Below, one piece after another: positions 1 through 11,309 of a DNA stretch of 64,000 bases. A program made the translations under genes and the position numbers. The notes under the pieces are model-generated. The model saw nothing but the letters and a program-made list of their open reading frames with translations. It did not search any database and was not told the origin of the DNA. Location of the stretch: NCBI GenBank assembly GCA_918026815.1, contig CAKJVC010000107.1, forward strand, positions 558,001-622,000, written 5' to 3'. How positions within the stretch are numbered: the first letter of the stretch is position 1; the number at the start of each line of letters is the position of its first letter. The DNA comes from Chalara sp. BL73. Lineage: Eukaryota > Ascomycota > Leotiomycetes > Helotiales.

Positions 1-780
1 GACGACCATAAGTTGGTGGTGGATCTGCGCGCGGTGCATGGCGGAGTTGTATGGTAGTGACATACGCCATATATTGCATGAATTGGGTCACTGGTCCCTA
101 GACATATCCCGGACTCCGAACCGGGAACCCTGCTATTTTACTTGACAGAAAAAGGTTATCGCTGCGAGATAGATTGAGTTGCATTAGATAAAAGATGATC
201 TGAGATATAGCTTTATCACTTGTTCCGTACGCTGTAAGTCGATTCATTGGACAAGATAGTACCGTAGTACTTTAATACCTACCCTTCAGACCCGCTTAAT
301 CTTCGGGAACCTTAAGATATGGGGTACTTCCGCACTCACATCTCCGCGAACACGTCTCCTGCTTTTGAAACGCGACGACTTCCTATGTATTGTTTTTTTA
401 TTTCATCTGCTCAATACTCTTTGATTGGTAATCGATTATAGTTTACATGAAACTTGGCATGGTTTATGGCGGTCTTAATCACACATGGTGCTGTCCATGA
501 ACGTGTGCCAAAAACCAATAAGGAAACGGTTAGCGTAAAAGCAGACGACTGCCAGATCAGTTCGGGGCGACACCACTTCACACGGCATGTTGAACCACAA
601 TAGAGGTAGCAAGGGAGATGCTCTTACCGCCAGGAATCAATCACAAAAGCCACACATTTCAAGATGTTGGTGCTTAGCAATCCGAGCCTCAATTTCAGCC
701 TTTGGAGCGATGGCGGGAGAGCATCCAACAGAGAAATGGGACCACTAACAACCTTATCCACCGTTGCAAGTTTTCATAAC
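1..780. other. Intergenic, no gene seen
   Basis: No reading frame with an ATG, acceptable length and recognisable protein is present. The right part is presumably the 3' untranslated region of the SelO-type gene, which runs leftwards and stops at 781. A GC-rich hairpin near 102-121 (CCCGG pairing with CCGGG around a CTCCGAA loop) looks like a tRNA anticodon arm, but no T-arm follows it. Confidence 0.6.
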
Positions 781-2700
781 TTAAGAGCTACACGAACACT
801 GCATCGCTCGGTCGGTCTTTGGGACGTCCCCACAAAACCGCTCTTCTTCTTTCTCATCCCAGCCCCAACTATCTTCAAACGGATGCAGCGCCATATCTAG
901 GACGTGGTCTAAGGTTTCTCTTTCTCCACCCTTCTCTACCCTCCTTATGACCTCGTCTAAGATCCACGACTTTAGAATGAATTTAGGGTTGACTTTCTTC
1001 ATCTCCAAGCTTCTTTCCTCATCTCCACCGTCGGGACCCCAGTCCTCATAGACTCTTGTGCGCCATTTTTCAAGCCACTGTCCAACGCGTTTTCTGGCTG
1101 AGTCTTCGGTATGTCCGCGCCCAGTCACGCCTTCATGGTGGAAGAAAACGCCAGCTGCTTCTCCTCTGTCCGAGGTCGTCTCCAAATCCGCAACTTTTAG
1201 GTTACTCAACTTTCTGAAGAACTGATTGAAGTCTAATTCAAGCGCCTCCATAATATCCAGCAGCTCGCTAAAAAGTTCTTGGAAGTCGGATTCCTTGAAG
1301 GCTTTCAGCCCCAGCCGTGCTGTCATCAGGCGCTTGTATTCAGTTAGAAAGACGGCCTTGTATTCTTCTCCAATCCTCGAGATGAGCCCTTCCGCTCGTT
1401 TAATAAGGTCATCCGCATTTTCTTGCCTGACTCCTTTCTCTACAAATTCTTCCAAGTCAACGTCTTTCCCAATACCCATGAGCTCTCCCAGAGACTCTCC
1501 GAGACGGACAAGATTCCACCAGATAATAGTTGGTTGGTTTCTATATGAGTAACGAAGCATGTGATCGTCATGGTTAGGTGTGTAATTTGGATCAAAGTTG
1601 TCTAGGAACGCAAATGGTCCAAAATCAATAGAGAGGCCAAATATAGAGGTGTTATCAGTATTCAGTACCCCATTGGTAAAAGCATAAGCTTGCCACGCCG
1701 CTACTGTTTTTGCATTCCGCCGAACAATCTCTCTGTAAAGCCGGGTAAACCGATTCTCTTCTAGACCAGCCGGTCCTTCGATCTTGTCTTGATCAATACC
1801 AGTTCCAAGAGGCTCTTTCGAAAATCCATCATCCGCTGGATTGCGTGCTGGAAGAGACTGCCAGCCATCAAACACGTTTTCCGCGATATAAGTGCCAAGT
1901 TTCCGAATCAGATTCCTGTCGCCTCGTGCACGGAGGATATCAAATGTGCCGATTCGAAGCCAAGATTGAGCGAACCGTGCCACAATGGCACCTGGCTCTA
2001 TAGTCTCCCTTCGGACTTTTTGATGTGGGAGCAGACTCAAGGACAAAGCCCGAGTCGTAGGTATTCGTAGCGCATTCAATGCCTCAGAGACAAGGAACTC
2101 TCGTATGCTTGACCTCAAAACAGCCTTTCCATCTGCAAACCTCGAATAGGGTGTAATTCCAGCACCCTTCAATTGTAGTTCGTATCTGACCTTGGATTCT
2201 GGGTTTGTTGTCTCGAAGAGGGATATGGCCCGTCCATCACCCAGCTGACCAGCCCATGAACCAAATTGCCAACCCCCGTAGCATTGCGCCCATGAATATC
2301 CGCCCTCTTCTTTTTCCTCATTCCAGCCTAACAACCTATTGCCTGCAACGGTCTGCCGGAACTCCTCCGTATTCTTCTCGGTTTCCTTTATTCCCAGATC
2401 TTTGAGCGCCGCCGGGCTCACGCATAGTAGCTCTGGCTCTTTTGATTCTTCAGGTCTGACCCAGGTGAATAAAGCCCCTTTAACTATACGCGGCTCTATA
2501 TCATCTCGGGGGGTTTTATGCGAGACGGCTGGTGTTGGAAACTTTTCGTCGGGTGGCAAAGAAGACGTGAATGTCCATGATTTTGGAAGGTCTGCAAGAG
2601 ACGTTCCTTGGTAGGAGGATTTGCCGTTGGATAGATGGGCAGTCATTTGTGCAAGTCGCATGCGGGGTATAGTTCTGCGGGAGAGGTATCTTAAAATCAT
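781..2700 (-). CDS. SelO/YdiU-family protein AMPylase, mitochondrial (Fmp40-like)
   Basis: A single exon encodes 639 residues. SelO (UPF0061) proteins have an atypical kinase fold that transfers AMP from ATP to proteins; the yeast member Fmp40 is mitochondrial and linked to redox control. The sequence shows family blocks YGGWQFGSWAGQLGDG (about 141-156), KGAGITPYSRFADGKAVLRS (about 178-197) and TDNTSIFGLSIDFGP (about 348-362), which form the nucleotide and metal site in this family. The start chosen is the first ATG (2700); a longer frame upstream would begin with TTG. The N-terminus (MILRYLSRRTIPRMRLAQ) is basic and lacks acidic residues, fitting a mitochondrial presequence. The protein ends in CSCSS. 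Animal SelO carries selenocysteine three residues from the end, and here that position is a plain cysteine. Length and motif order are normal for fungi. Confidence 0.93.
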   Translation of the reverse strand: MILRYLSRRTIPRMRLAQMTAHLSNGKSSYQGTSLADLPKSWTFTSSLPPDEKFPTPAVSHKTPRDDIEPRIVKGALFTWVRPEESKEPELLCVSPAALKDLGIKETEKNTEEFRQTVAGNRLLGWNEEKEEGGYSWAQCYGGWQFGSWAGQLGDGRAISLFETTNPESKVRYELQLKGAGITPYSRFADGKAVLRSSIREFLVSEALNALRIPTTRALSLSLLPHQKVRRETIEPGAIVARFAQSWLRIGTFDILRARGDRNLIRKLGTYIAENVFDGWQSLPARNPADDGFSKEPLGTGIDQDKIEGPAGLEENRFTRLYREIVRRNAKTVAAWQAYAFTNGVLNTDNTSIFGLSIDFGPFAFLDNFDPNYTPNHDDHMLRYSYRNQPTIIWWNLVRLGESLGELMGIGKDVDLEEFVEKGVRQENADDLIKRAEGLISRIGEEYKAVFLTEYKRLMTARLGLKAFKESDFQELFSELLDIMEALELDFNQFFRKLSNLKVADLETTSDRGEAAGVFFHHEGVTGRGHTEDSARKRVGQWLEKWRTRVYEDWGPDGGDEERSLEMKKVNPKFILKSWILDEVIRRVEKGGERETLDHVLDMALHPFEDSWGWDEKEEERFCGDVPKTDRAMQCSCSS

Positions 2701-2990
2701 ATACAGCGGTTGCAAATTAAGATGTATGTATCAAGAGACAAGGTTAAGACAATAGAATAAAGAGAGGCAAATGAATGTTTTCCATGTGATGACACAGCTT
2801 TAGATGACATTTATTTTGTAGGTGGCGTCACTTTTGGGGAAGTGGGGCGAAGAGCTCAAGCGGCTAAGCACGCTGAGGCTACCCTGTGCGAGATCCTTCT
2901 GCTTGTCGATACTTCCGGATTGCATTCATCCGTAGTACAAACTCCAACCTTACGAGTATATGGCCATTCTAAGCCGAAACTACTCGAATC

Positions 2991-3863
2991 TCAAGGTTTC
3001 TGTCCTTGAGGTTCCCTTTTCAACCACAGATATGGAATTTCACCATAGGCAGTCCACTCCTTCCTCTCCTTCCCACCCTTCAGCATGATATCTTCCTCAA
3101 CCACAAATCCACAATTCTCATACAGCTTCCTCCCTGCCGCACTAGACTCTACATAAGTATTCCAACCTTTCCTAAGAAGCTCAGAGTTAGCCTTAGTTCC
3201 TACACCCGGAACAAGCAATATCACCTGAAGTAAATTAGAACGCATCAAACTTACTCATCAGCCTGCTTAGTCCCCCATTGAACGAGCAATTTGCCTGCTC
3301 CTCTTCGGTGATGTGCCGGGGCAACAAATAACAGATCTAGCATCGCGCCTGGTCCTCTGAACCTTTCTCGTCGGCGCCAATTCACTTCCTCGAGAGCCCA
3401 CTTTACATACTCATAATCCTCCACTCCTTGGCCAGCATTTCCTCTAGCTTGATCTTCAATCCAAACGGGTTCAATTTGCTGTTCCCACCTCGCCTCGTCT
3501 GAGTCGTCATGGAAAATCCATTTTGCGGCAGCAACTATTAATGTTAGACCCTGCTCTTTGTTTCGGTATAACTCACAGCTTCAAGAGATAGTATAATAAG
3601 CTAGTATAGATCGTGGGAATGAGGATATAAAACATACTAAAATCTCCCGTTTGATCATCAACAATCTTCACCCATTCGACATGTGGGTCACTCCACGTCG
3701 TCTCCTGCCTAGCAATGGTCTTCTGTATAACCTCTGGAGTCGGATGTATAGGCGATGGATAAATCAACATATGTAAGGGATCGACTATGTGGAAGGCAGC
3801 ATATTGAGCAGGAACCGAAGCGGGAAGATCTGCTGGTGTGGCTTTTTGGAGGACCAACGGCAT
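2991..3863 (-). CDS. GNAT-family N-acetyltransferase
   Basis: Three exons are read as 3863-3638, 3534-3255 and 3171-2991, giving 228 residues. The acetyl-CoA-binding motif A lies in exon 2: a beta strand (MLDLLFVAPAHH) followed by the pyrophosphate loop RRGAGKLL. Exon 3 carries the usual C-terminal block ESSAAGRKLYENCGF. The second acceptor was chosen at 3172 because it restores phase and gives the expected join ADE-KGWNTYVESS; an earlier AG would put a stop codon in frame. A CTAAC branch site sits about 13 nt before it. The start at 3863 (MPLVLQKATPAD) is the first ATG; an upstream extension begins with TTG. The acetyl acceptor cannot be told from sequence. Such genes are common in moulds and are usually small-molecule acetyltransferases. 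Confidence 0.8.
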
Positions 3864-4991
3864 AACGAAAGGACAAAGGTCATGCAATTCGTATGTAAGC
3901 TCCTTGTAAATTACAGCTAGTGCTTGTATGGCAGAAGGAGCTTAATGGCAATGTTGTGTAACAGAAGTGCATGAGGAAAAGAAATATAACAAATCTTTAA
4001 TGGCGGTCAAGGTTTACTAAGCTTGCATACGGTCAAGCCAAAACGATGAAAGGCGCATTATGACATCCGCGAAATACGTCAAAGCCGCTCCTACCCACTT
4101 TCCTGGATTCAGGAACATACATCAGATTGGTAGAAATTCAATTTACATGAGCCAGGGTCTAGACTAGGCATATAAATATCGCTGAGGCGATATCTGATAG
4201 TGGCTACGTGCTTTGCACGAGTGCAGCCGTTGATTCTGGAAAATTCCTGTTCCACTCCGATATGGTTTATCTGTAGGAACCTATATTCTCCAAAGGGCAA
4301 ACTGGCAAGGTGCTTGCTATGTGAAGGTGCTCCACTTAGGTGAGTGCGGTGCTGCAGATGACCCATAACAACAAAACAAAAAAGAGATATCAAACCGTAC
4401 TGTGGCTAATATGAGAAAAATCGTACAATGATGTGAAAGTGTATATGGCATTGTGTTGTCAAGAGACTACCATATCTAATTGACTCTCTCGTTCCAACCA
4501 CTCTCAACCAATCGATTTCGTCATAACTAGTGGTATCAAGTCCGCCTCCATTGCCATGTTTTCCATTACCGATCAAAAGTAGCCGTGATGAAGATGACAA
4601 CTAGGCAAGCGCCCAACTCCATTTAGCAGGTATCAAAGCACGTCTCAACCACAATGTTAAAAAAGAAATCAAAATGTCGTCCCATTCCATGCATCTAAGT
4701 TCAGGATTGCAAATTTTCGCCATCCAACCATAAGCATATTATGCAGACCATATTCATAAGTCTCTGTTCATTCATTCCGAAATCCTGGTAGTACAATGCG
4801 TAAAGAGGAAGTGAAAGTGACAAATGCCATAGTAGCAAGATTGAAAGTCGTGTGCCTTATAAAACAACCGATGGTTAAAAAATAGCGCTTTTGGCTTTAT
4901 CTGAAGAAAGTTTTCGTGCCACGTATGTTGATACACGCCAGAGGAGCCCATTTTGTCGTCAAGTCGTAAGCACACTTATTCATAATGGCGA
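3864..4991. other. Intergenic between GNAT gene and LSM14 gene
   Basis: The left part is the promoter side of the GNAT gene. The right part is presumably the 3' untranslated region of the LSM14 gene, which ends at 4992. The short frames here are AT-rich and match no family I know. No RNA gene was seen. Confidence 0.6.
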
Positions 4992-7004
4992 TTATTGCTG
5001 AGCTGCTTGAGAATCTCCACGGCCTCTGTATCCTCCACGGTTCTGACCACTATAGCCTCTTCCGCCTCGGAAGCCCCCTCGACCACGACCACGACCACGT
5101 CCTCGGTATCCGCCACGGTATCCACCATTGTCGACACTTCCTTCACCAAAAGTCTCAACATTCTTCTTCTGCTCCTCTCCGCGCCATTCACGGCCTCCTG
5201 GTCGGCCACCGTTAGATTCAGCGCGGTCCTTGCTATCGCTTGAAATATTGTCGAAAAACGAGGTGGCCTTGTTGTAAGTAGCAGGGGCTTCTGGCTCTAT
5301 TGGAGAAGCAACCTCCTTTTCACCAAGAGGAGATCCGGCAATAGCTTCTTTAACCAGGTCTTCTTTGTTAAATTTAGCGTTGGAAGATTCGAAGTCAAAG
5401 TCGGTAGCTGGAACCTCCACCTTCTGGCTGGCATTTCTGGCTGCTCCTCCCCGTCCACCACGACCTCCTCTTGGAGCAAACCCGCCCGAGCTGCTTGGCT
5501 GTCTTGGGGCACGATCAGGTTCAGTGGTTCTTAATTCATTAACCTTCTTCGTCAAATTGTCAATTCCATTTGCATTTCCATTCGTCTGGGTTACAGCTGG
5601 AAGTTTTGCCATTGCAGCAGCAACAGCAGCTGTTGCAGCCTGTGTTGCATCGCGGAGGCTGGCCGAGCCTGAGGAAGCCTGTTGAGAAACATTGGCAGAG
5701 CTTGCCTTGGCTGCTGCAGGACTTGGTAAGGGGATAGCGGGTTGGATACGGTTGCCCTTCGTAGTTGGCTGGCTAGCTTTAGTTGCTGCAGCGGCCTGGG
5801 TAGCCTGGGAAGAAGCTTCAGCTGCAGGCTTCACATCAGCGGGGTTTTGTTTTTGTTCAGCAGTAGAAGCAGGTGCTTTGGTGACTGTTGCAGCAGCCAT
5901 CTCAGCAGCAGGTTTAGCTAGGCTCTTGGGCTCTGGCTGCTTGTCAAGTGCCGATGGTGGAGGAGAAGTTTGCTTAGATCCACCTGGGCCAATTGGAGCT
6001 GGCTTCTGACCTGGTTGTTGTCCTTGTTGTCCTTGTTGACCTTGAGGAAATTGCTGGCTGAGAGGTCCAGGAGGCCCAGGGGGGTAGCCATAAGGAGGAA
6101 ATGGTCCAGGTGGGAAGCCTTGACCTTGTGGAGGAAACCAGCCTGGCGGTGGTCCACCATAAGGAGCGCCAGGAAATGGAGGTCCAGGAAGACCGCCTCG
6201 ACCCCATCCAGCTGGCGGAGGAGGGTAGAATGGAGGGTATTGGGGATGGTGTGTGAAGGGAGGGGGAGCGTTCTGGGATTGGCTTTGGGAGACAGGCGGC
6301 TGAGCTGGAGCAGGACCTTGTTGCGGAGCTTCGCGCTGAACTGGTGCAGGTGCCTGTTGCTGTTGAGGGGGAGGGCGAGATCCGCTCTGCGACAAACTGA
6401 TTAGCTCTGTATGATCCAGTAATCCATAAAAGTAATCATCTTGAATATTTAATCAGAAGGAAGGCAACGGAAATCTCCACATGGGTTTTGCGCTCTCGGA
6501 GTATAGTATGTTTACATCCGGAATGTTTCGTCATATCAGGGCAATCATGGGCCTCTATTGAGACGCGATTCTCAAAATAGTATCGGCACACTTACACTGC
6601 TCATGATGGCTGGATCATTGGGAACTGGTGGCTTATTCTCCTTGGCGGCACTTGGAGCTTCCTCAATCCTCAAGTCCTTAACATCACTTCCTCGAAAGAC
6701 AATATACTCGTAGAAGTTATCAGAAGGTGGGATGAAGTCCTCGGGGCTCTTCCGATTTTCTGTGCCATAAGACTTAACATTCTCGAGGGCTACTGTAGCA
6801 TTTTCCGAATTGATTTCGTGAAGAGTACCAACATATCTAGCCTCGTCAGCATTGGTACTCCTCGTCGTTCCTGAGCAATTCTAGCCTACCTAATGTCGCT
6901 CTTCGATACCAAAGATATCCTTGATCTATAGCCACTACTTGTCAGTACATAGCTCTTTGAGCGTGCGGTCTTCAGCCTTCAACTGACCCTATAAACTCCG
7001 TCAT
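4992..7004 (-). CDS. LSM14/Scd6/Sum2-type mRNP and P-body protein
   Basis: Four exons are read as 7004-6988, 6925-6890, 6836-6596 and 6386-4992, giving 562 residues. Members repress translation and promote decapping by binding eIF4G, Dhh1/DDX6 and Dcp2 in P-bodies. The LSm14 domain opens with MTEFIGSRISLVSKSDIRYV and continues to about residue 95; introns 1 and 2 lie inside it, so the first 53 coding bases are spread over two tiny exons. Next comes a long Pro/Gln/Ala-rich linker. Then come the FDF box (TDFDFESSNAKFNKEDL), the FFD box (NKATSFFDNISSDSKDR), the TFG box (around NVETFGEG) and a C-terminal RGG/RGRG tail that ends SQAAQQ. All domains are in the family order. The third intron is comparatively long (209 nt). 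Confidence 0.93.
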
Positions 7005-9476
7005 GCTGAATTGATGCTGCGCTCAGGCCACACAGCGAACCTTTGTACTTGTGCTTGCGAAAAAGAAATAGAACAAGACTTGGGCGATTTCTATCGCGGA
7101 AGTCTGCGAAGGGTTATTGAAGGTCAATTGGAGGTCTGAAGGTTTGTGTGATTGACGTTTACGTGTGAAAGAGGCTGGGAGAAAGTTGAACTGTGGCTCG
7201 CTAAGGTTAGACTATCAAGCCTGATATTCCAGGCCACAAATTTCCTCTCAGCCTTGTGGAACGCGTAGCAAGCTCTTCATTCTCGATTTTTATTTCAGAT
7301 TCTCTATTGTACATCTTGATGATCGATCGTTTGACTGTTTATTACTGTGCCCCAGTCGCAAGACTTTGATCTCAAAGTCCTAAATATAACCACACATTAA
7401 CTCGCGAAAGCGCCTCCAGTAATAGAAGCTGCTATATGCCCTTGATATATTTTCACTTACTAAGCTGGTTGAAACCAAGCCTGAGAAATCACTTTCATCA
7501 ATAGTTCCATGCCCTGCACACCCCTGTAGACCGAGTATACTCACGCCTAAGTTTGTGATTTTCTCCACAAGTTTTTGTGTCTAGAGGTGAGAGTGGCTAG
7601 AGCGTGGCTAGAGATGGTATTTTGATTATTGTTATTTCATATGACACAATGAGACAGGAATAAGCTCCAGGCATCATCTAGACTAACCCATCGTATAAGC
7701 ATATGCTTCGCTTAGATTGGGAATCTTTTATTTTGCCTCTCATCAAAACATGTATGTTCTGGGGGCTGCAGTAGCCTAGCCGCTTTCTTCAAAGCGAGCA
7801 ACTTTTCCATACTATTTCATGTCAAGGTAATGCAATGAGAACCTACATCCCAAGCTCTTGTGAAGTATTCTTCTCTTGAGATTGTGTCTATCTTGTAAAA
7901 TAGCTACGGGAACTTTTGTAGATTGTTAGATACGTAAACTGTTCCTATGCTCCCAGACACTCGATATCATAATGTCTAGATAACACCCAATTTCGGTTCA
8001 GAGTATAAAGTCATTCAGCACCATTATGAAGTTACAAAATGCCCATGACCCATAGTTATGAATTTAACAAGATGCATTATGCAAAGCCTTTACGTATGTC
8101 AAAGAACACTAAAGTGTTATTTTCGCACGTTCTATTCTGCCTTTCATAGTTATCACGTGACCAATTCGCATATTTTCCCTAATTGGGACTAGTGGACCGT
8201 GGCTTGAGAACTTGACTTAGCCGACAGCTCCCCAGATTTTACTTTTCCTCCCTAGCTTAGTATTTTCGAATTGAAGCGCCTACAAACCGCCTTTCCAGGC
8301 TCATAGGGCCGTGTTCGTGACACTGCCGTTATCTTTATCGACATTTGATTATCCTTCGTGCCTCCTACTTTTGGAGTTACATATCAGTTTTTGTATAACA
8401 CTGATAAATTAAATGTAAGGATTGGGAAAGGGATAGGGTGAGTTTGAAATGGAAATCTAAAAGTTTACTCAACTATTTCTGAAGTGGAGATCTCTCGAGA
8501 CTATTTGATGAAGATGATAAACTGTAGAAAGATAAAGCCTCTCCTGAAGACACAATATATCAACCAACAGTGTTTTTATCGCAGAGCATAGTTCATATTT
8601 CACTTTTCTTGCCTACAACCTGAAGGGTGCGGGGAAATTAAAAATTTGGATCTTGTTAAAAAAAAAAAGGTCCAACTTACCTTTGATTTATTCTTCACTA
8701 GGATATTTCCGGCATTGTCAGTAGAAATTAATCTTTCATAATGATTGTTTAGCATACGGATGGCCCTGCAACACCCGCTACAGTATCGTCTATCATCTAC
8801 CATCGGACTTTGTTAAATTTGCGAACAATTGACACCGTTTGTATATCAACTGTTCCCAAAGGCAACAACAGCACTCTGCCTACGTAGAACGATAGGTCAG
8901 TAATTACAAACTAGAAACACATGCTCAACTAAGTTCTCATCTGGATGCCCTCTGGTAAATAGTGGGCTGTTAGCCTCTTTACTTCTCAGATATCCAAATA
9001 TATTAACTAGCTTAACCTATCAAGAAAACAGGATTGCATAACAAAAGGCCCACTGAGGCAATTGAAATCGTAGTTTAGTCTCTTAATATCTTTCCCAGAC
9101 AGCTTGAGTATCTGTCATATTCAATGCGAGGTTCAGCCTTCTCGCAGACTCGAAGGAGAGACCTCGACGTTTTACCTCGCCCCGACGTTCCGCCGAGAGC
9201 TCGGACGGTTCAGACATTTTTGATAAGGTGTCACATGACCCGGCAAAATTGGCAAAGTCTTGGGAGAAGCTACCGTATTGTATAAATACCACAAGTTCGT
9301 GATTTGAAGAAAAGTACGGCATGTACTTTAAGCTTAATTTATTTCCCGCACTGTTAGGTTCATCGCCTAATCTCGACTGTTAAGCCAACCATGCTCCTCC
9401 TTCACAACTCCACCATCCCCCGTAAACCACATTCGTCATAGCGCTTCGATACCGATATCTATCCGTCCTATCAAAA
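7005..9476. other. Intergenic, 2.5 kb, no convincing gene
   Basis: AT-rich DNA between two divergently transcribed genes. The first few hundred bases are the LSM14 promoter and the last part is the promoter of the KPWE-motif gene. A 44-codon minus-strand ATG frame (9217-9083) is somewhat richer in GC than its surroundings but has no recognisable family. A perfect TCACGTGA palindrome lies at 8153. I see no repeats or RNA genes. Confidence 0.55.
8153..8160. promoter_or_regulatory. Palindromic TCACGTGA E-box
   Basis: TCACGTGA is the classic site for bHLH proteins such as Cbf1 and USF types. It lies 1.1 kb upstream of the LSM14 start and 1.3 kb upstream of the KPWE-motif gene, so which gene it serves, if any, is unclear. 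A match of this length can occur by chance. Confidence 0.2.
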
Positions 9477-10283
9477 ATGGAACCACATGAACGACAACGA
9501 CGTGTAGGATTCTCACTTCCCTATGCCCTTCGCCCAAAGATGCCACCCCTGTCCCAATTCCATGCCATGAAGGCCTATAATTGGGCCGGAGATTCATCAT
9601 ACCAAGTACGAATCCTCACATTATACGAATCCTTATTCTTCGTGGAATCTGGATCTGACCTCTTACAGGCTGGCCTAGCAGCAATCCTCGGCAACACAAC
9701 CTCCACTGACTCATCGCGTCTCGAGGCACTCACCCTGCAAGCCCAAGTCTACTTCTGGTCGCGAAAATCAGGTGTGAAGATTGATCTCCAAGAATACAAA
9801 TCTTTCCTCATAGGAGAGTACGATGCCAAAACTACCGAGTCTGCTGTCTCATCTCGCTCGAACTCCTCTTCAAACCTCGATTCCGATGCATTAAAGTCTG
9901 TTGGCAATGCCCAAACATCTACAACTACAGTAAAAACCCCACAAAGCTCTGCTCCCGCTCTATCTACTACTATACAAGATGGTACGCACCCCTTTCATCA
10001 TTTCTCCTGTTTCCCCACTAACACACCACCACTAGCACCTCCGCCACCAGCAGCACCTTACCCACCAACCTTCGCCGAGGTTGTTGCTCTAATTCAATCA
10101 GGGGCTGAAATTCCAGGCATCAAGGAAATCCCCGATGTCATTCTCAAGGACCAAGGTACCTCTGCTACTGCTCCACGTCGTCTCAAGCCATGGGAGAAGG
10201 TCAAGGCTGAGGAGGTAAAGGATGAAGGCACGTTCGGAGATGGTAGGGATAAGGTTATTACGCAGGAGTATCCAGAAGCGTAA
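9477..10283 (+). CDS. KPWE-motif protein, probable peroxin Pex39 (DUF5572)
   Basis: Exons 9477-9981 and 10036-10283 give 250 residues; without splicing the frame stays open and gives 268. The C-terminal part (PYPPTFAEVVALIQSGAEIP, then GIKEIPDVI and RRLKPWEKV) matches the KPWE domain once called DUF5572. I associate this domain with the recently described peroxin Pex39 (yeast YJR012C, human C6orf226), which helps Pex7 import PTS2 cargo; Pex13 also carries a KPWE-type motif. The N-terminal half (about 25-115) is predicted helical and includes AYNWAGDSSYQVRILTLYES; I do not recognise it as a separate domain. A Ser/Thr-rich linker follows. The intron has a GTACGC donor, a CTAAC box and a CTAG acceptor, and is exactly 54 nt. 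The start is the first ATG. Family placement rests on memory of the motif and should be confirmed by profile search. Confidence 0.6.
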   Translation: MEPHERQRRVGFSLPYALRPKMPPLSQFHAMKAYNWAGDSSYQVRILTLYESLFFVESGSDLLQAGLAAILGNTTSTDSSRLEALTLQAQVYFWSRKSGVKIDLQEYKSFLIGEYDAKTTESAVSSRSNSSSNLDSDALKSVGNAQTSTTTVKTPQSSAPALSTTIQDGTHPFHHFSCFPTNTPPLAPPPPAAPYPPTFAEVVALIQSGAEIPGIKEIPDVILKDQGTSATAPRRLKPWEKVKAEEVKDEGTFGDGRDKVITQEYPEA

Positions 10284-10898
10284 AATCCTTGATTGAGTAG
10301 CACGTGTAGAGAGTTGAATTTACATAGATTCCTGGCGTTAAAGGAAGGAATAGTTCAATGAGATACCCAGTTCGGAAGTTTCCCGCCGTTAAGATGTACC
10401 AGATATCGTACTACGTAAGAACTTGATACCTTTTACCAACAACCTTACTGTTTATTCCGGTATCTGCCTACAGATAACATATTCTCCATGCACTACATTA
10501 AACCGTACATAGCTAGCGCAGGTTCTATTTTAGCAACTGTTCCTTAATCTCTACCCTTAGAATAAAACAAGTATCAGGGCTTTCACGCTAAAAAATTCCG
10601 ATCCCTTATCTTCTCGCCAACCTCCCATCTGAACTTCGATGTCGAGCTCACTCCGTTATGTTCACGAGGCAGACATCCGCCATTTTCCTCAACATGCCAT
10701 CAACCGCTGCCTTTGATAAGGGTTATGGACTGCTAATGGTACACTGGAATATTGTACTCCTAACTTTCATATTTGGTCGAGACGATGAACTTGTTGCATT
10801 TGGCATCACTGTAACAAAATTGAAAATTGTTCAAAGTTTGGAACAAACATTTAATTATGAAACTAGCCTCTTTACAAAGTCAAAAGCATTGTATCGTA
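10284..10898. other. Intergenic, downstream of the KPWE-motif gene
   Basis: This holds the presumed 3' untranslated region and AT-rich DNA up to the first MITE. No ORF here resembles a protein family. Confidence 0.5.
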
Positions 10899-11030
10899 TG
10901 ACATAATGACCTTGCAGCAAATACGCAAAATAGGGTAATAGAATATGACAATTGATCAAATTTCAAATCGCAATTAGAAATAGACCATTAGTTTACAAAG
11001 CACTTAACAAAAAAAACAAAGCAATACGTT
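10899..11030 (+). repeat. Left terminal inverted repeat of MITE copy 1
   Basis: It pairs with the right arm at about 11310-11445. The best-conserved block is the stretch running from AATAGGGTAATAGAATATG to GCAATTAGAAATAG. The inner limit is approximate because similarity fades gradually. Confidence 0.65.
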
Positions 11031-11309
11031 CCTGGCTGGCTGACCTGGTTGATCTGGCTGACATTCTGGCTATTGTTCCTGGCTGGTTGTACTGTAATAA
11101 AATAACAATAAAGGAAAAATAGAAATGATATCAAAGAGAAAGGAAATATATACAGGAAGTAACGTGAAACTTTGCAGTTTTGGCATATTTTTTTTTCTGT
11201 TTTCTTTTTTTACAGTACAACTACAATAAATCAATACAAAAAAAGCCATCTAGAAATGTTAGCTAGAAACGTCAGTCCAAGAAATCAGCCAGAAAAGTTA
11301 GTCAGAAAA

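Noticed and set aside
95..150. tRNA-like anticodon hairpin (CTCCGAA loop)
   Set aside because: The stem-loop resembles an arginine CCG anticodon arm, but there is no T-arm (GGTTCRANYCC-type box) downstream and no acceptor stem, so it is not a tRNA gene. It could be a chance hairpin.
9083..9217. 44-codon minus-strand ORF starting MSEPSELSAERR
   Set aside because: It is more GC-rich than its surroundings but too short, without a domain or a supporting exon, and it sits in the promoter area of the KPWE-motif gene.
10658..10906. 82-codon plus-strand ORF before the first MITE
   Set aside because: It ends within the MITE left end, has no domain and has AT-biased composition; there is no reason to call it a gene.
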